From Plecoglossus altivelis (lineage: Eukaryota > Chordata > Actinopteri > Osmeriformes > Plecoglossidae): DNA of 64,000 nt. Shown piece after piece: positions 24,138 to 35,500 of the stretch. The stretch lies in the NCBI GenBank assembly GCA_036571765.1, contig BROE01000023.1, positions 1,804,688-1,868,687 of the forward strand. The letters run 5' to 3'. A program made the position numbers and the translations under genes. The notes beneath the pieces are model-generated. The model did not search any database and was not told the DNA's origin. It saw nothing but the letters and a program-made list of their open reading frames with translations. Every line of letters begins with the position of its first letter. Within the stretch, counting starts at the first letter, position 1.

Positions 24138-24996
24138 CTGCGTATAGCCTTCGACTCCCGAAGAGCTTTTCAACATTTATTTTGATTAGGGCTGTATTTA
24201 TAACATAACTCCCTCAAGGAAGCGTGGTGGAGGAGAGGGGTGGGGAGGGGGGTGGTGGTGAGAGACAAAATGAAATCTTTTTGATGATTAGAAACTTCTG
24301 GAAACTAATTCATGTTTCCAAGGGTTTCTGCTCTTGTTTTCCCATGCCCTTATCTTTCCTCTCAGCGGACAGTAACCCAGGATGTGGCAGTTTGTGCCTC
24401 AGCAGACACTACCCCCCCGCCCCCCCCACCCCCCTTAGCGAATCAAGATTCGTCATTTAAATGAATCAGCTCGTTCGAGAGAGAGTTCTAGTCGGCTTGA
24501 ACTTTGCCACTGACTGTCTGTGCCTTTTGTCTGTCTCTTGTGTAGAGAACCTGGTAACAGAGAGGGGAAAGGTCTGGTGTGGAGGACTGGAGATGTTCTG
24601 TGTGTGTATGTCGAGACTGCTCGCACCGGAAACTGAGAGGCTTGTGTGAATTCTGTGGCCGCAGGAGGCCAAGTCCTGCTGAGCTAATGTCCTTGTTGTG
24701 AGCAAACAACTCTTCAAGCGTCTGATCTTCTCTTCCCACCGTTTTAGTTTTTTTTCTCCACAGCTGCAACAATTCATAAAAACATTTTTACATTTATTTC
24801 ACTTCATCCGCTCGATACTTTTAATTGACCCACTTGGCAAAATGAACAGCACCAGCAAATATGTCATAATCTGCCAAATGAGCCTTTGTGAGTGTACCAA
24901 CGTGCAGCATTCTCTTTGAAGTCCTTCATGGCCAAGGATACTCAACAGCCTGTCTCGCTGTCCATCTACCACAAAGTCCTACATTCCCTGTCTGAA

Positions 24997-25017
24997 CCCC
25001 CCCCCCCCCCCCCCCCC
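24997..25017. repeat. Poly(C) tract
   Basis: Unbroken C run. Confidence 0.95.
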
Positions 25018-25840
25018 GCCCCACTGAACCCATCACAACACACACAGTCAGTGTTAACTCCGACAGGTGCTTCTTCTCCTCCTAGGAGACAACGAGTCAC
25101 CATCCATTGCGCAACGTCTCTTCCTCTCGCCCGCCCAAGATTGAGAGTGGAGTTCTTAGCGACGGAAAAGCATCTTGCGTTAGTTGCGATTCCCGGCTAT
25201 GAAAGGAGACCTACATTCCTTCATCTCCCGGCGAAGAACGACGGCGTGCTTCTCTTCTCTCCCCATACGTTGCCGCCGCTCCAGATACATTAAACGCTTT
25301 GTACTGTATCCACAACGCGTTTCTATGTTGTTGTTGCAAGGGTTAGTCGCTAACGCTAAGGTGTTCTGGAACTTTACTTTCCCCTCGCTGAAACGCCCAC
25401 CAGTGCCAACAAACGCAAAGCGTACACACAGCCACGGCGAACTGGTTGGAGGTTAATATTTGTATATTTCACTATATCAATATCCATTGGAGCACGTGCG
25501 CATAGGTAATATCAATGTTTACTCCTTATACTGACTTATTAGAGCAGGCTAAAAAGGCTCTTGGGGGCTCAAAGTTATACCCTCCTACACTCCTCACGCC
25601 CCCCCCCTCCCCCTGCCTCAAAGTGAAGGTTGAATTTGATTTGGACAGATCCTGCTAATTGAACATTGGCTGCAAAATGTTACATCAAATTGCATGGCCT
25701 CCGCTGCAGCCCTCCCAGAGGTGCGGAGCAGGAACCTAGCATCCTCACCCGGCCCCAGAATTACATTTCAATCAAAGCAGGCTCTCGGGGGGGCCCCCAC
25801 AGAGAAACATTCAAACGGGACCGGAAAACACAGGCAGGTT

Positions 25841-25923
25841 GGCCCTCCCTCCCTCCCTCTCCCTCCCCCCCCCCCCCCCCCCACCCCACCCCGCCCTTAC
25901 CCTCTCACTTTCCCTCTCTCTCT
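25841..25923. repeat. CCCT / poly(C) / CT tract
   Basis: CCCTCCCTCCCTC, then about 20 C, then CCACCCCACCCCGCCC and CTCTC. Confidence 0.9.
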
Positions 25924-26039
25924 CGCTCTCCATTGTCTGTGGAGAGGCGCACAACACAGAGCTGATACACGGAGCAGCAGTGAGCTCTCAGAGTCACTTG
26001 AACACTGCCCCCCCCCACCGCCCCCTCACAACACAAAAA

Positions 26040-26040
<1 letters not shown>

Positions 26041-26075
<35 letters not shown>
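26041..26075. repeat. CA microsatellite
   Basis: (CA)17, about 160 bases upstream of the exon starting at 26236. Confidence 0.95.
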
Positions 26076-26077
<2 letters not shown>

Positions 26078-26235
26078 ACGAACATGAACGAGCGCACGCG
26101 CGAGTGCCACGCGCGCAGACAGCAAAGCACACACTCCGCCAGTACATGAATGCAGGAGATAACCAGGGTCCTTGCAGCATATAGATCTGTGACCTTGTTT
26201 TTTGCTCCCTCTCTCCTACCATTACGCGTGTGTAG

Positions 26236-26305
26236 ATCAAAGGCGCGCGCGCTGTGCCAGGCAGCCGCACGGATGAAGACCCCAACATCAAGGCTGCCGT
26301 GAGCG
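26236..26305 (+). CDS. prkcsh-like: Glucosidase II subunit beta-like, internal exon (linker to coiled-coil)
   Basis: A 70-base exon between a tgtag acceptor (with a pyrimidine tract ctccctctctcct just upstream) and a gagcg|gtaagt donor. It enters in phase 0 and leaves in phase 1. Only one of the three frames is open; it reads IKGARAVPGSRTDEDP then NIKAAVS. The end aligns with the FIDAAQEAR region of PRKCSH that precedes the MRH domain. Its phase 0 start is compatible with direct joining to the exon ending at 15601, and its single trailing G is completed by the CC of the exon at 55347 to give Ala. If it joins the earlier exon directly, the long glutamate-rich linker of mammalian PRKCSH is missing; extra in-frame exons between 15.6 and 26.2 kb could hold it, but I found none. 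Confidence 0.65.
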
Positions 26306-28380
26306 GTAAGTCATTACACCACCCCCCCTTGCAACACACACACAGCAGCCCCCCCCCCCACCCCAAGGAAAAAAAACCTCCCATTACAGCTACACATCAT
26401 GCTCTGCGAGAGAGATAGCCGTCAGATCAAGGCTGATGACTAATACTGGGGTGTGTGCGTGTGTGTGCACTTTTTCAGAAACAGACACACACACGCATGC
26501 ACACAAAAAAACACCTTTTTATCCCAAAGTGCCATTCAGGAGACAAGGATATGATAGAGAGCTCAGCGAGGTATGAGACGTCTGGGGGAGACGCCGCCGC
26601 CCAGTAGAGACCGCTCTGGTGGGACAACCCCTCCACCGTCCGCTGAAAGCTCACGGACTTCGCTAATCGGAACAGTAGGTTTTATATCTCACCGGGTATC
26701 TAGCATCGACAGGGTGGAACGCGCTTAATTCCTAGCGACGCGTCGTTACGGCTGCGTGGCCTCCAGGGGGCGGCGGGGAGCAGATGCCATCTAAGCCTAG
26801 CGGCCGTGTTCGTTCTTCAGAGTCGCAGCCGTGACTCAAGATCACGAACTGGAAGTCCCGGTCTGTTATGATACAGAATCCTCATGCGCAGGTTTTACAG
26901 GAAAGCACCAAACCTGCATGTTGACATGTATCCGTGGGATAGAGTAACATGGAAGAGGCGTGTTTATTCGTTACTTGATAGCAGGACATCTGGCAACAGT
27001 ATCACCCACGGTAATGGCTCACACGAATGTGACAAGCAACACTTTACCAAGAGGAGGATAGGAGATGGACGTATATTACCACACATAAACATCATTCAGT
27101 CGTGAAAATGTAATACCCACTATGAACATGTAGTATAAATGTATTCATTTATGAATGTATTTAAAATATGAAGCAAAGAATTGCTCTTTTATTATAAAAT
27201 GTGTTACTATTTGAGACCGTATCAGCACAACAATGAGTCTGCATTTCAATCCAAGATGAAATGTAACATAATCATCCACAAAAAAAAAGAATCGCACTTA
27301 AATAATGTCAGTTGCTAAAATTCCAATCCATGGTCTCAAAAACAACAGCAACATTTTGAGCAATCCAGCTATTGACTTCAATTTGTAGCTACACCCATCA
27401 TGTATTCCATCGCATCCTCACTCAAAGGCAGAACCCTCAAATGAATTGGGTAACATCTGTTGTCAACAAGCTTTGAATGGGTTATTTGGAAGAGACAATA
27501 TCATGAGATGCCCTGATTTCGTGTACGGTTCGTGCGATGTGAGTTTCGACCAAAAAACAACGAAAAGGCAGTTTATCAAACGCAGGGTATTGTTGAGATG
27601 GTTCGTTTTGAAACGATCAAATCGTGGCTTTTGGTGCACATTGTAATGCAACATCAAGTCAGTATCGTCAAACGTTGCTGTTCGTTGTCGTAAAGACAGA
27701 AAATTGAATACTTGCAACCTGTCAAATTGCAAAGAGGGTTAGGGTTAGTTATGTTCATATCTTAAAACTCTCTCTAGCGCTTTTTTGCCATATTGCATTC
27801 CAATGTATGTTGGTCTACCATCTTAAAGTGAGAGAACGTATAAGTAGACTGGGTTTATACAACCAGCTGTGCGTTAACCAAACTCCAGCTTTTGATTCAG
27901 GTGGCTGACCTGGATATGAGCAAATCCTGCTATAGTCTGTCTCTGTTCTGTCTTACTTGGACACTCTCAGATCTTTGGGTTTCAGGTGCAGCAGCCAGAA
28001 CTTTGGGGTGTGTGTTTTGTAAAGGCACGGCCTTTTGATGTTTCATACTTGGTTGTAAGGTCTTGAGTTTCCGTTCGCTAACTACAGAATAGGGCCTCCA
28101 TCCGTTTACTAGCTTCCTTTTGAGGTTGTCTTATATATTAACACCATCATTTCTAGTTTTTAATACAGCTCTTATGACCCAAGACCTCCCATTCTAGACA
28201 GACTGGAACGTTTTCGTTTTTTTCTGCGTCACAAGTCTTACTTATGAGTCTAGACAGAGAAACTACTTCCTGTTGCCGTGCGGCTGAGGCAGACACGGCT
28301 GGTTTTCAAGGGGAGGCAGCTAGTTGTTTCTCGCCCTTCTGCATGCGCTCCTATCCCTGCCCATGGCTGACTGTGAGAGG

Positions 28381-28790
<410 letters not shown>

Positions 28791-28952
28791 TATTTATAGG
28801 CGGCATAAAAATGTGTATATTCCCTGTCACCCTGCTGCCGAGATTTACTGCACATCTGACAAACACACTGAATTAAAAAGGAGTGTGCAATTTGTATAGG
28901 AGTTTAGTGCCTGTCTGCTCGGCCTGCTCCCGGTGGAGACTGTGTTTGTAGT

Positions 28953-29152
28953 GTGTGCGTGTGTGTGTGTTTGTAGTGTGTGCGTGTGTGTGTGTGTTTG
29001 TTGTGTGCGTGCGTGTGGTTGTCAGAGAGGGTTTGTGTAGTGTAGTGTGCTTTGCCGAGTGTCTGTCTGAGCCTCCTGCTGTGTGTGTGTGTGTGTGTGT
29101 GTTTGAGTGTGCATGGGTGTCTGTACACAAGTGTGAGTGTGTGTGTGCGTGC
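28953..29152. repeat. Compound GT-rich microsatellite
   Basis: Interrupted GT runs (GTGTGCGTGTGTGTGTTTGTAG-type units duplicated near 28955 and 28977, then GT runs near 29082-29104 and 29130-29148). Confidence 0.85.
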
Positions 29153-29708
29153 CCGGGCACCATGCTCCTGCTCTGAAACACCAGCAACAGATAACAGATG
29201 GTCCCCCTACATTAGAAGTGTTTTATTTCCCCATGGAGGCCAGATATGTCAAAAATAAGCATGTGCAACATTAGTCATTTGGAATATTCATGGCCCTGCC
29301 CTCCACCAGTTTCTTCTTCACAGCCAAAATACCAGCAGCCCCAACCAATCCTCTAAAGGAACAGGAGAGGAGGGAGGTAGGAGGGACAGGTTCAGTCCTC
29401 TGCCCAACTCATTTGGAAAAGACTCACACCAATCTCTAATGGAGATTTATTCCTTTTTTTAAATTTCCTTTTTCTTTCCTCGTCACTTTATTTAGCATGC
29501 GTGAAGTGTAATTAGAGGACAAATATATGTAGATGGGTCTTGAATGTGCAGTGCTGGATGTACCCCTCTCTTTCCAATACACACACAACACACACAGTAC
29601 TACCCATCAACCACTGGACCAGTCTCCTCCTCCGAGCTGTGATCAGCTAAGCTACTCGAGGGCTCATGGTGGCTCTTCCATCCGCTCTTTTCCTCCTCCT
29701 CTGCCCAT

Positions 29709-29714
29709 CCCCCC

Positions 29715-29753
<39 letters not shown>

Positions 29754-29789
29754 CTTCCTACCAACTGCCCCCCCCCCCCCCCCCCCCCC
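29709..29789. repeat. CT microsatellite followed by poly(C)
   Basis: CT dinucleotides to 29750, a short spacer, then a run of more than 20 C at 29768-29789. Confidence 0.95.
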
Positions 29790-30087
29790 ACTCTCGCTGC
29801 CCACTTCTTCTCCTCTAACCCCCCTTCTCTGTCTCTCTCTCTCTTTCCTCCTTTCTCGGGCGCCTGCCATGCCCGTCCTCGGTGGCCGCCATGAGCGTGC
29901 ATCATTATCAGTCCTGAATTAGCCATCCGTTCAGTCGGCAGCGCGGGCCCTCCAGGGGCCCGGGCACAGGCGTTTTGCTACCCTCCAAAACACGGATTCT
30001 GAGCAGCGCTCGCTCACTCGCCCGGGTCCCTCATGATCAGGGTTAATGCTTGGCAGCAGGCGCAAATGCTAAGAACGATGAAGGGGG

Positions 30088-30451
30088 GGAGGGGGGGAGG
30101 AAGAGAGAGGGAGATAGAGAGAGGGAGAGACAGAGAGGGGGGTAGGAGGGGGGAGAGACAGAGAAGGGGAGGGAAACACAGGCATCAGCGCCATGCTTAT
30201 CGCGCAAATGCAATATAATTTATTCGGGAATATGCAAATCCAAAAATCACTCTGCCTTGTTTACCAAAGGGACCTGCTGATTCAGGGAGTGTGAAAGCAG
30301 GGGAGAGAGCGAGAGACAGAGAGACCATGAGAGTGAGTGAGAGAGAATGAGAGAGCGAGAGAGCAAGAGAGCGAGAGAGCAAGAGAGGGAGAGAGAAAGA
30401 GAGAGAGAGAGAGAGAGGGAGAGGGAGAGGGAGAGAGAGAGGACAAGAGAA
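30088..30451. repeat. Two purine (GA) tracts
   Basis: GGGAGAGA-type tract at about 30088-30172 and GAGAGA/GAGC tract at about 30296-30451, separated by about 120 bases of ordinary sequence. The pure strand asymmetry could favour triplex formation. Confidence 0.85.
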
Positions 30452-31105
30452 CAATCCAAACAAAACAAATCCACAGGCATGCACAACAGCACCTTTGGCA
30501 AATTTCACTGGATTTCTTAAAGCTAGCTCTAGGAAAAGGCGTGTGCACGTCCATGGTTGCAGCGACCGCATTCATCACAATGAGTCTGTATTGTTGACAC
30601 AAAGAGCCTGGGTTTAACTGTGGCTTCTGTCAAAACCAGCATTTGTTGACAGGAAGAGGCCTGAATTTCATTCAGCCAATTATCACAGAATAGACATCTT
30701 GTAATCCTATAAGTGTTTGCAAGCTGGCCTGGCTATGCATAGCAGACAAGGTGTGTTCCAGCTGCGTTCACGCCACTGAAGAAACTTCTGGAAGCATATG
30801 CTCCATGGGTTTATGATTACTGTGATGGCAAGGGGTATGAGGTCAGAGTTCAGCGGGCACAGTGGTTGGTTAACCCCCATGAGAACCATGTCATTTTTTC
30901 TGCGCCTCAGAAAATCCTCGCCAGTAATTTATTAGGCAAGGCACATGGAGTAGTCGGCACAACAGCAGCAGCTAAGCCAGTCCAAGTTGTGGACATGAAC
31001 ACAGAGTGAACGACTGCCCCAAGACTCCTAGTGCTACAGACACAAACGAGATCCCAAGTCGACGGCTCTCCATCGCTCTTTCTCCTCCTCCTCCTCCCTC
31101 TAGGT

Positions 31106-31179
31106 GATAAATTGGCCGGCGGTTCTCCTCGCGTCAGGGAACGCTGGGACGCGCCGACGTGCGGCGGTGGCCAATTATC
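31106..31179. repeat. Nested imperfect inverted repeat (hairpin)
   Basis: GATAAATTGGCC at 31106-31117 pairs with GGCCAATTATC at 31169-31179 with one bulged base. Inside it CGCGTC at 31130-31135 pairs with GACGCG at 31148-31153 around a 12-base loop. The sequence between the two stems is GC-rich and can pair further. Function unknown. Confidence 0.6.
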
Positions 31180-31427
31180 TGCCCTGCAGATAGCCACCCC
31201 CTCAGCCTCTTAATTAGAGCATTAACGTTAGCGGTGGTCCTGGTGCCACTTAAGCGCTCACCGTCCTCGCCTTGTGTATCAACCCCCCCCTCCCCTCCAC
31301 CCGGCTCCTCTCCTCCCTTTCCCCTCACCCCCCCCCGACAGACACTTTAGATTGTTTACGTAATCCAGTACATTTTGGACGTCTATTTATATGGGTTTTG
31401 ACATAATTGTTGCATAAGGTACGGAAG

Positions 31428-31451
31428 GCGGGCGGGCGGGGGGCGGGGGGG
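31428..31451 (+). other. G-quadruplex-type G cluster
   Basis: GGCGGGCGGGCGGGGGGCGG and following G bases give at least four G3+ runs with one-base loops on the plus strand, the strongest predicted class of quadruplex. Confidence 0.7.
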
Positions 31452-32390
31452 TTGCAGCGGTGACCTGGATTTGCAGAACGATCCAGAGGGTTCGTTCAGG
31501 GAGACGGGAGAGCCCAATGTTGGGAAGGAAATTGGGAAGAAGCGTGGTGATGAATGTGGCTCGTGTGGCTTCGGCAGGAGCCGTTGGGGAAGCAGGCTAA
31601 TGCGGCGGAACAAGCCCTTATTTTCAAACGGGTTCCTTGGTGATGCACGTCTTCAAAAGATATCCTGCAAAAAACTTTTTTTTTTTTTTTGGCGGATGAT
31701 TAGGGTACTGTCGTTCTTACGCAAAGAATTATACACTATGAAAGACTAAAATAACTGACACATTTATTACAAAACTGGTACAAGATGAATGTTTTAAGGG
31801 TAATCAGGAGAATTTCACCAGTCATCTCTACATGAATTGTCTTGGGCTTGCATAGGCAACCCACATTTAGACATAAAGTTCACATTATGCCAATCTACCT
31901 TCATGGCACCCTGTTAGACATACACAGTCTCATCTCTATCACAGACACCTCATTCCATTCCATAGACGTACGTGCTGTCTTTCATGCCAAATGACTTTAG
32001 AATTCAGCTCCTAGCTCCACAAAAGCCTTGAAAGCCTTCTACACCAACTCATAGGAGAGCAATGGAAAAGCAAGAAAAGAAATATGGTTGCTCCTAGAAA
32101 CACATTTCGACACTTTGAAAGAGAGCTAGAATGCGGTCTAGTTGCGTTCCTGATCCGTATACACGCACATAAGGTGACACCAATTGGCATACTGACCTTG
32201 TGACTAAATAGGTGATTGATTACATATGCCTAATCCAATAATGGATTGAATATGATTTCCATATCATAGAACAAGCATGCTGTAGCTCAAACCTCAACTT
32301 TAATGAGAAATCTCTGTGACGTGTTTGAGTTGTTTCATATGAACTTGTCTGCAGAGCTACAGGAGTTGTACCTTGTATCTGTGTGTATGT

Positions 32391-32530
32391 GTAAGGTTCT
32401 GTCCGTGTGTGTAAGGTTCTGTCCGTGTGTGTAAGGTTCTGTCCGTGGGTGTAAGGTTCTGTCCGTGTGTGTAAGGTTGTGTCCGTGTGTATAAGGTTGC
32501 GTCCGTGTGTGTAAGGTTGCGTCCGTGTGT
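32391..32530. repeat. 20-bp minisatellite, seven copies
   Basis: Seven head-to-tail copies of GTAAGGTTCTGTCCGTGTGT with only a few substitutions (GTGGGT in one copy; GTTGT or GTTGC in the last three). The period is exactly 20 and no indels are present. Minus-strand open frames giving HTRTEPYTHGQ-like repeats over this stretch are artefacts of the array. Confidence 0.9.
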
Positions 32531-35500
32531 GTGTAGAGTGTGTTTGGCAGAAGGACTGCCACACAGGTTAGGCTTGGGAGTCCCTACCAGATAATGTGGT
32601 GTTTTGATATTACATTCGCAAAGGGATAAGTGGAGTTTGACCGCGAGCACATTTATTTGGTCAAATGCTATTCTGGATAGCTTACCCAGTGTTAAGATAT
32701 GTGTTTTGTCTTGCCAAAGGGCAACACCACAGCAGCAGATACACAGGATGTTTCATAGTACGCAGTGATGGATACAAAGAGATAGGGAAGGATACAGTAG
32801 AGTGCACATTATGAGATTCAGAGCTTCAGTACCCTTCGACCCACATCAGTCCTGTGAGGTATGTTGCTATTTAGACTGAAGTGAAAGAGCCCTAAAGCCG
32901 AGATGAGAAACGCCCGAATCCAAAGGCAATTCTATTTGTAGAAACGCTTTTCTCATCGCCCATCCGGCGTTCGCCTGGCACTCCCTGGGTTGCCGTGCCT
33001 CGTTCAATCTTTCTTCCATCTTCCCCCCAGTCTAGGAAAACAGGTATGTTTTGCCACCAGTTTCCGATTCCCTGCTTGGAGCCCAATTAGTGTGGTACTG
33101 TTGTTTTCTCTGCAGAGAGCCGTATTTATTTCAGGTGAGTCCCTACTGCTTGCAAGAGTCCGTGAAATACCACAATTATCCTTTCCACAAGCCTCTCGGA
33201 GGCCACACAATGGAGAGAAGGGTTTCAGACATTGATCTTTCCCAGACCAGGTCTCTGGATGAAGGGGGGGACATACCCTTGGTCTGAGGAGAGAAGGGCT
33301 GGCCAGGGTTTCAAACAGCAGCACTGAGACAAACGAAGCCTCGCGAAAACAGGCTCTCCGCTCCCAGGTCCGTTCTCAACAAAGGCCCATGTTCGAAATG
33401 AACCCTTGGTGGGGAAGCGTTGGGAAACAGTTGACCAGGGCAGAACAATAGGCTTGTTATTCATTGGACCCAGCAAGTTTGTTTTAGCAAACTGTATCGT
33501 AACTGGATTATAAATGGGGTATACAACACTTTCTGTGTATCTTTACTGTGTACATACACCTAAGTTCTCCGCTAAGAGTTTATATACTGTGCATGTATAT
33601 TGCTAACACTTGTGGGGCCCATATTAAAAGGTCAATATTAGCATTACATGACACTTTACTAATGTTCAATTATTCAAAGGTGGCATATTTTAAGGTCACT
33701 GGGTGTTAAGGTAATGGTAGTCCATAATTGTTTCGACGAGGTATTGCCTTGCATGGCATTGTAGACCTAGAGCACTGTTGCGTGACATCTGTTTCAGCGA
33801 CATACAATTTTGTAGAGTTTCAAACTGAAGGATTTGCCAACCGTCAACATTATTTTTGCGTTTAGCCTACCCGTGCGGACGGCTAATTTAGGATTATCGA
33901 GAATGAATGCAATATTTCTTTCCGGGGATCGTTTGGGTGGACTTTGGGTGGACAAGTTTTTCCAACTTGCTTATCCTCCAGTCATCTTTGCGTGTCTTCG
34001 TCATGGCAGCAGTTGTGGTGGAGATAGTTTCCTGGCTCTCCGTGACACATTTCTCTGTTTTCAGACACCCTGCCTCGGTCTTGTAATGTACTAGAATAAA
34101 TAGTTTCCTGAAGATCCATTTTTAGGTCTTTTATGGTAAATAATGCATGGCTGTGGTAAGTAAATTATGATGCAAGCACTGCAGAGATTTGCACTTTTTG
34201 TAGAGGCACTTCAGACCCCAGCCCACACACACACACATGCACAAATACAGCACTGTAGGTGTGCGCCGACAACCCAACACACAAACACTCCAAAACAAAC
34301 GTAGATGCACACATGAAATCTGCTTTCAAATGTTCTTGTCCCCAAACTGCCACGATGTTCCTCAATATTCTCAAAGAACAAGACAAGATGCTGCTAAGGA
34401 AAACAGTGTTTGAGACACGCATTGATGGGGTGTCCAAGACACACCTGTGAGAACCAGAGTCTGTGCTGGAGACGTTTGGAGTGTTCCGCGTGTCGACATC
34501 GTGACAAGACCGCTTCCTTTCTGTACTCGCGGTTTCTATTTTAACTGTGACTACATCGTCTTCATAGTAACTGAATAACCAAGTTCAGCATTACGTTTTT
34601 CAACTTTCTTTGCATCCGATTGGTACCCCTTCTATGAACTGTGTGAACTGTGAACTTTAACTCTTGAATGCTATCACACAATGTTATCATCTTGTCATAG
34701 GTATTCTAATACTGTTGACACCAAACAAGATGCGATAGTTGGGTGCACAAAATTGGCCGTCATTTCCTTCGCCGTTTATGGTTATTGTTAGGAGACACCG
34801 ACGCAAGCCAGACAAAATAAACACGACTTAAAGGCAGTCTTCAAGACGCCAGGTTGTAAACAACTTGAGAGCCTGCTGCTCCCTTCATGTGATCCTGAGT
34901 ATATTCTGCCCCCCTTAGGGGTCTTCTGACCCTGTTCAGCAGCCAGGCAGACACCCTGGCGTTCGCTCAGTGAGACGGTTAACCTCCCTTATCTGAGTGA
35001 GCATCAGATGTAACCTTCACTCCGCCAAGTTCACACACAATAATTATGACCTAATTGCCTGGAACAACACAATTCCTTCTGTCTTTTACTCCGAAATATT
35101 TGGGGATCCTAGCGGTGCAATTGTCATCCCCTTAGCCTCTGATAAATGTGATGCGATTCATACGATAAGGCACCGCAGGGAAATCTGATGGGAACGCTGG
35201 CATCGTTGTACAAAAAGGAGTGTTGTGTTGCTGTCAGAGGGCATCACCTTGGGTGATTCTACTGTCGAGAGGGCTGTTGACAATATCTGCAGCTGGCTCG
35301 CCCCTCCGGAGGCTCGCGCTGAATCAGTCGGGTTCATCACCAGTGCCCCTGTCGCTGTGCTCTGGCTTAACTGACTGGCAAAATTGCAGAGTTCTCCTGC
35401 TGAATGTGTCGTGTGAACAGCGGAATGCTAATCGGCAGGGGTTGCAAACCTTCCCCGTGCTATTACGGTTTCTCACACGCATCCAGGCTAAGAGGCCACC

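Larger units (their letters stand above)
15602..26235 (+). other. Intron of the PRKCSH-like gene (10.6 kb)
   Basis: Lies between a gtgaga donor and a tgtag acceptor; the flanking exons are both phase 0 at this junction. It holds CT/CA arrays, the 37-bp and 14-bp minisatellites and the assembly gap. I found no in-frame acidic exon, but a small one could be hidden, including inside the gap. Confidence 0.6.
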
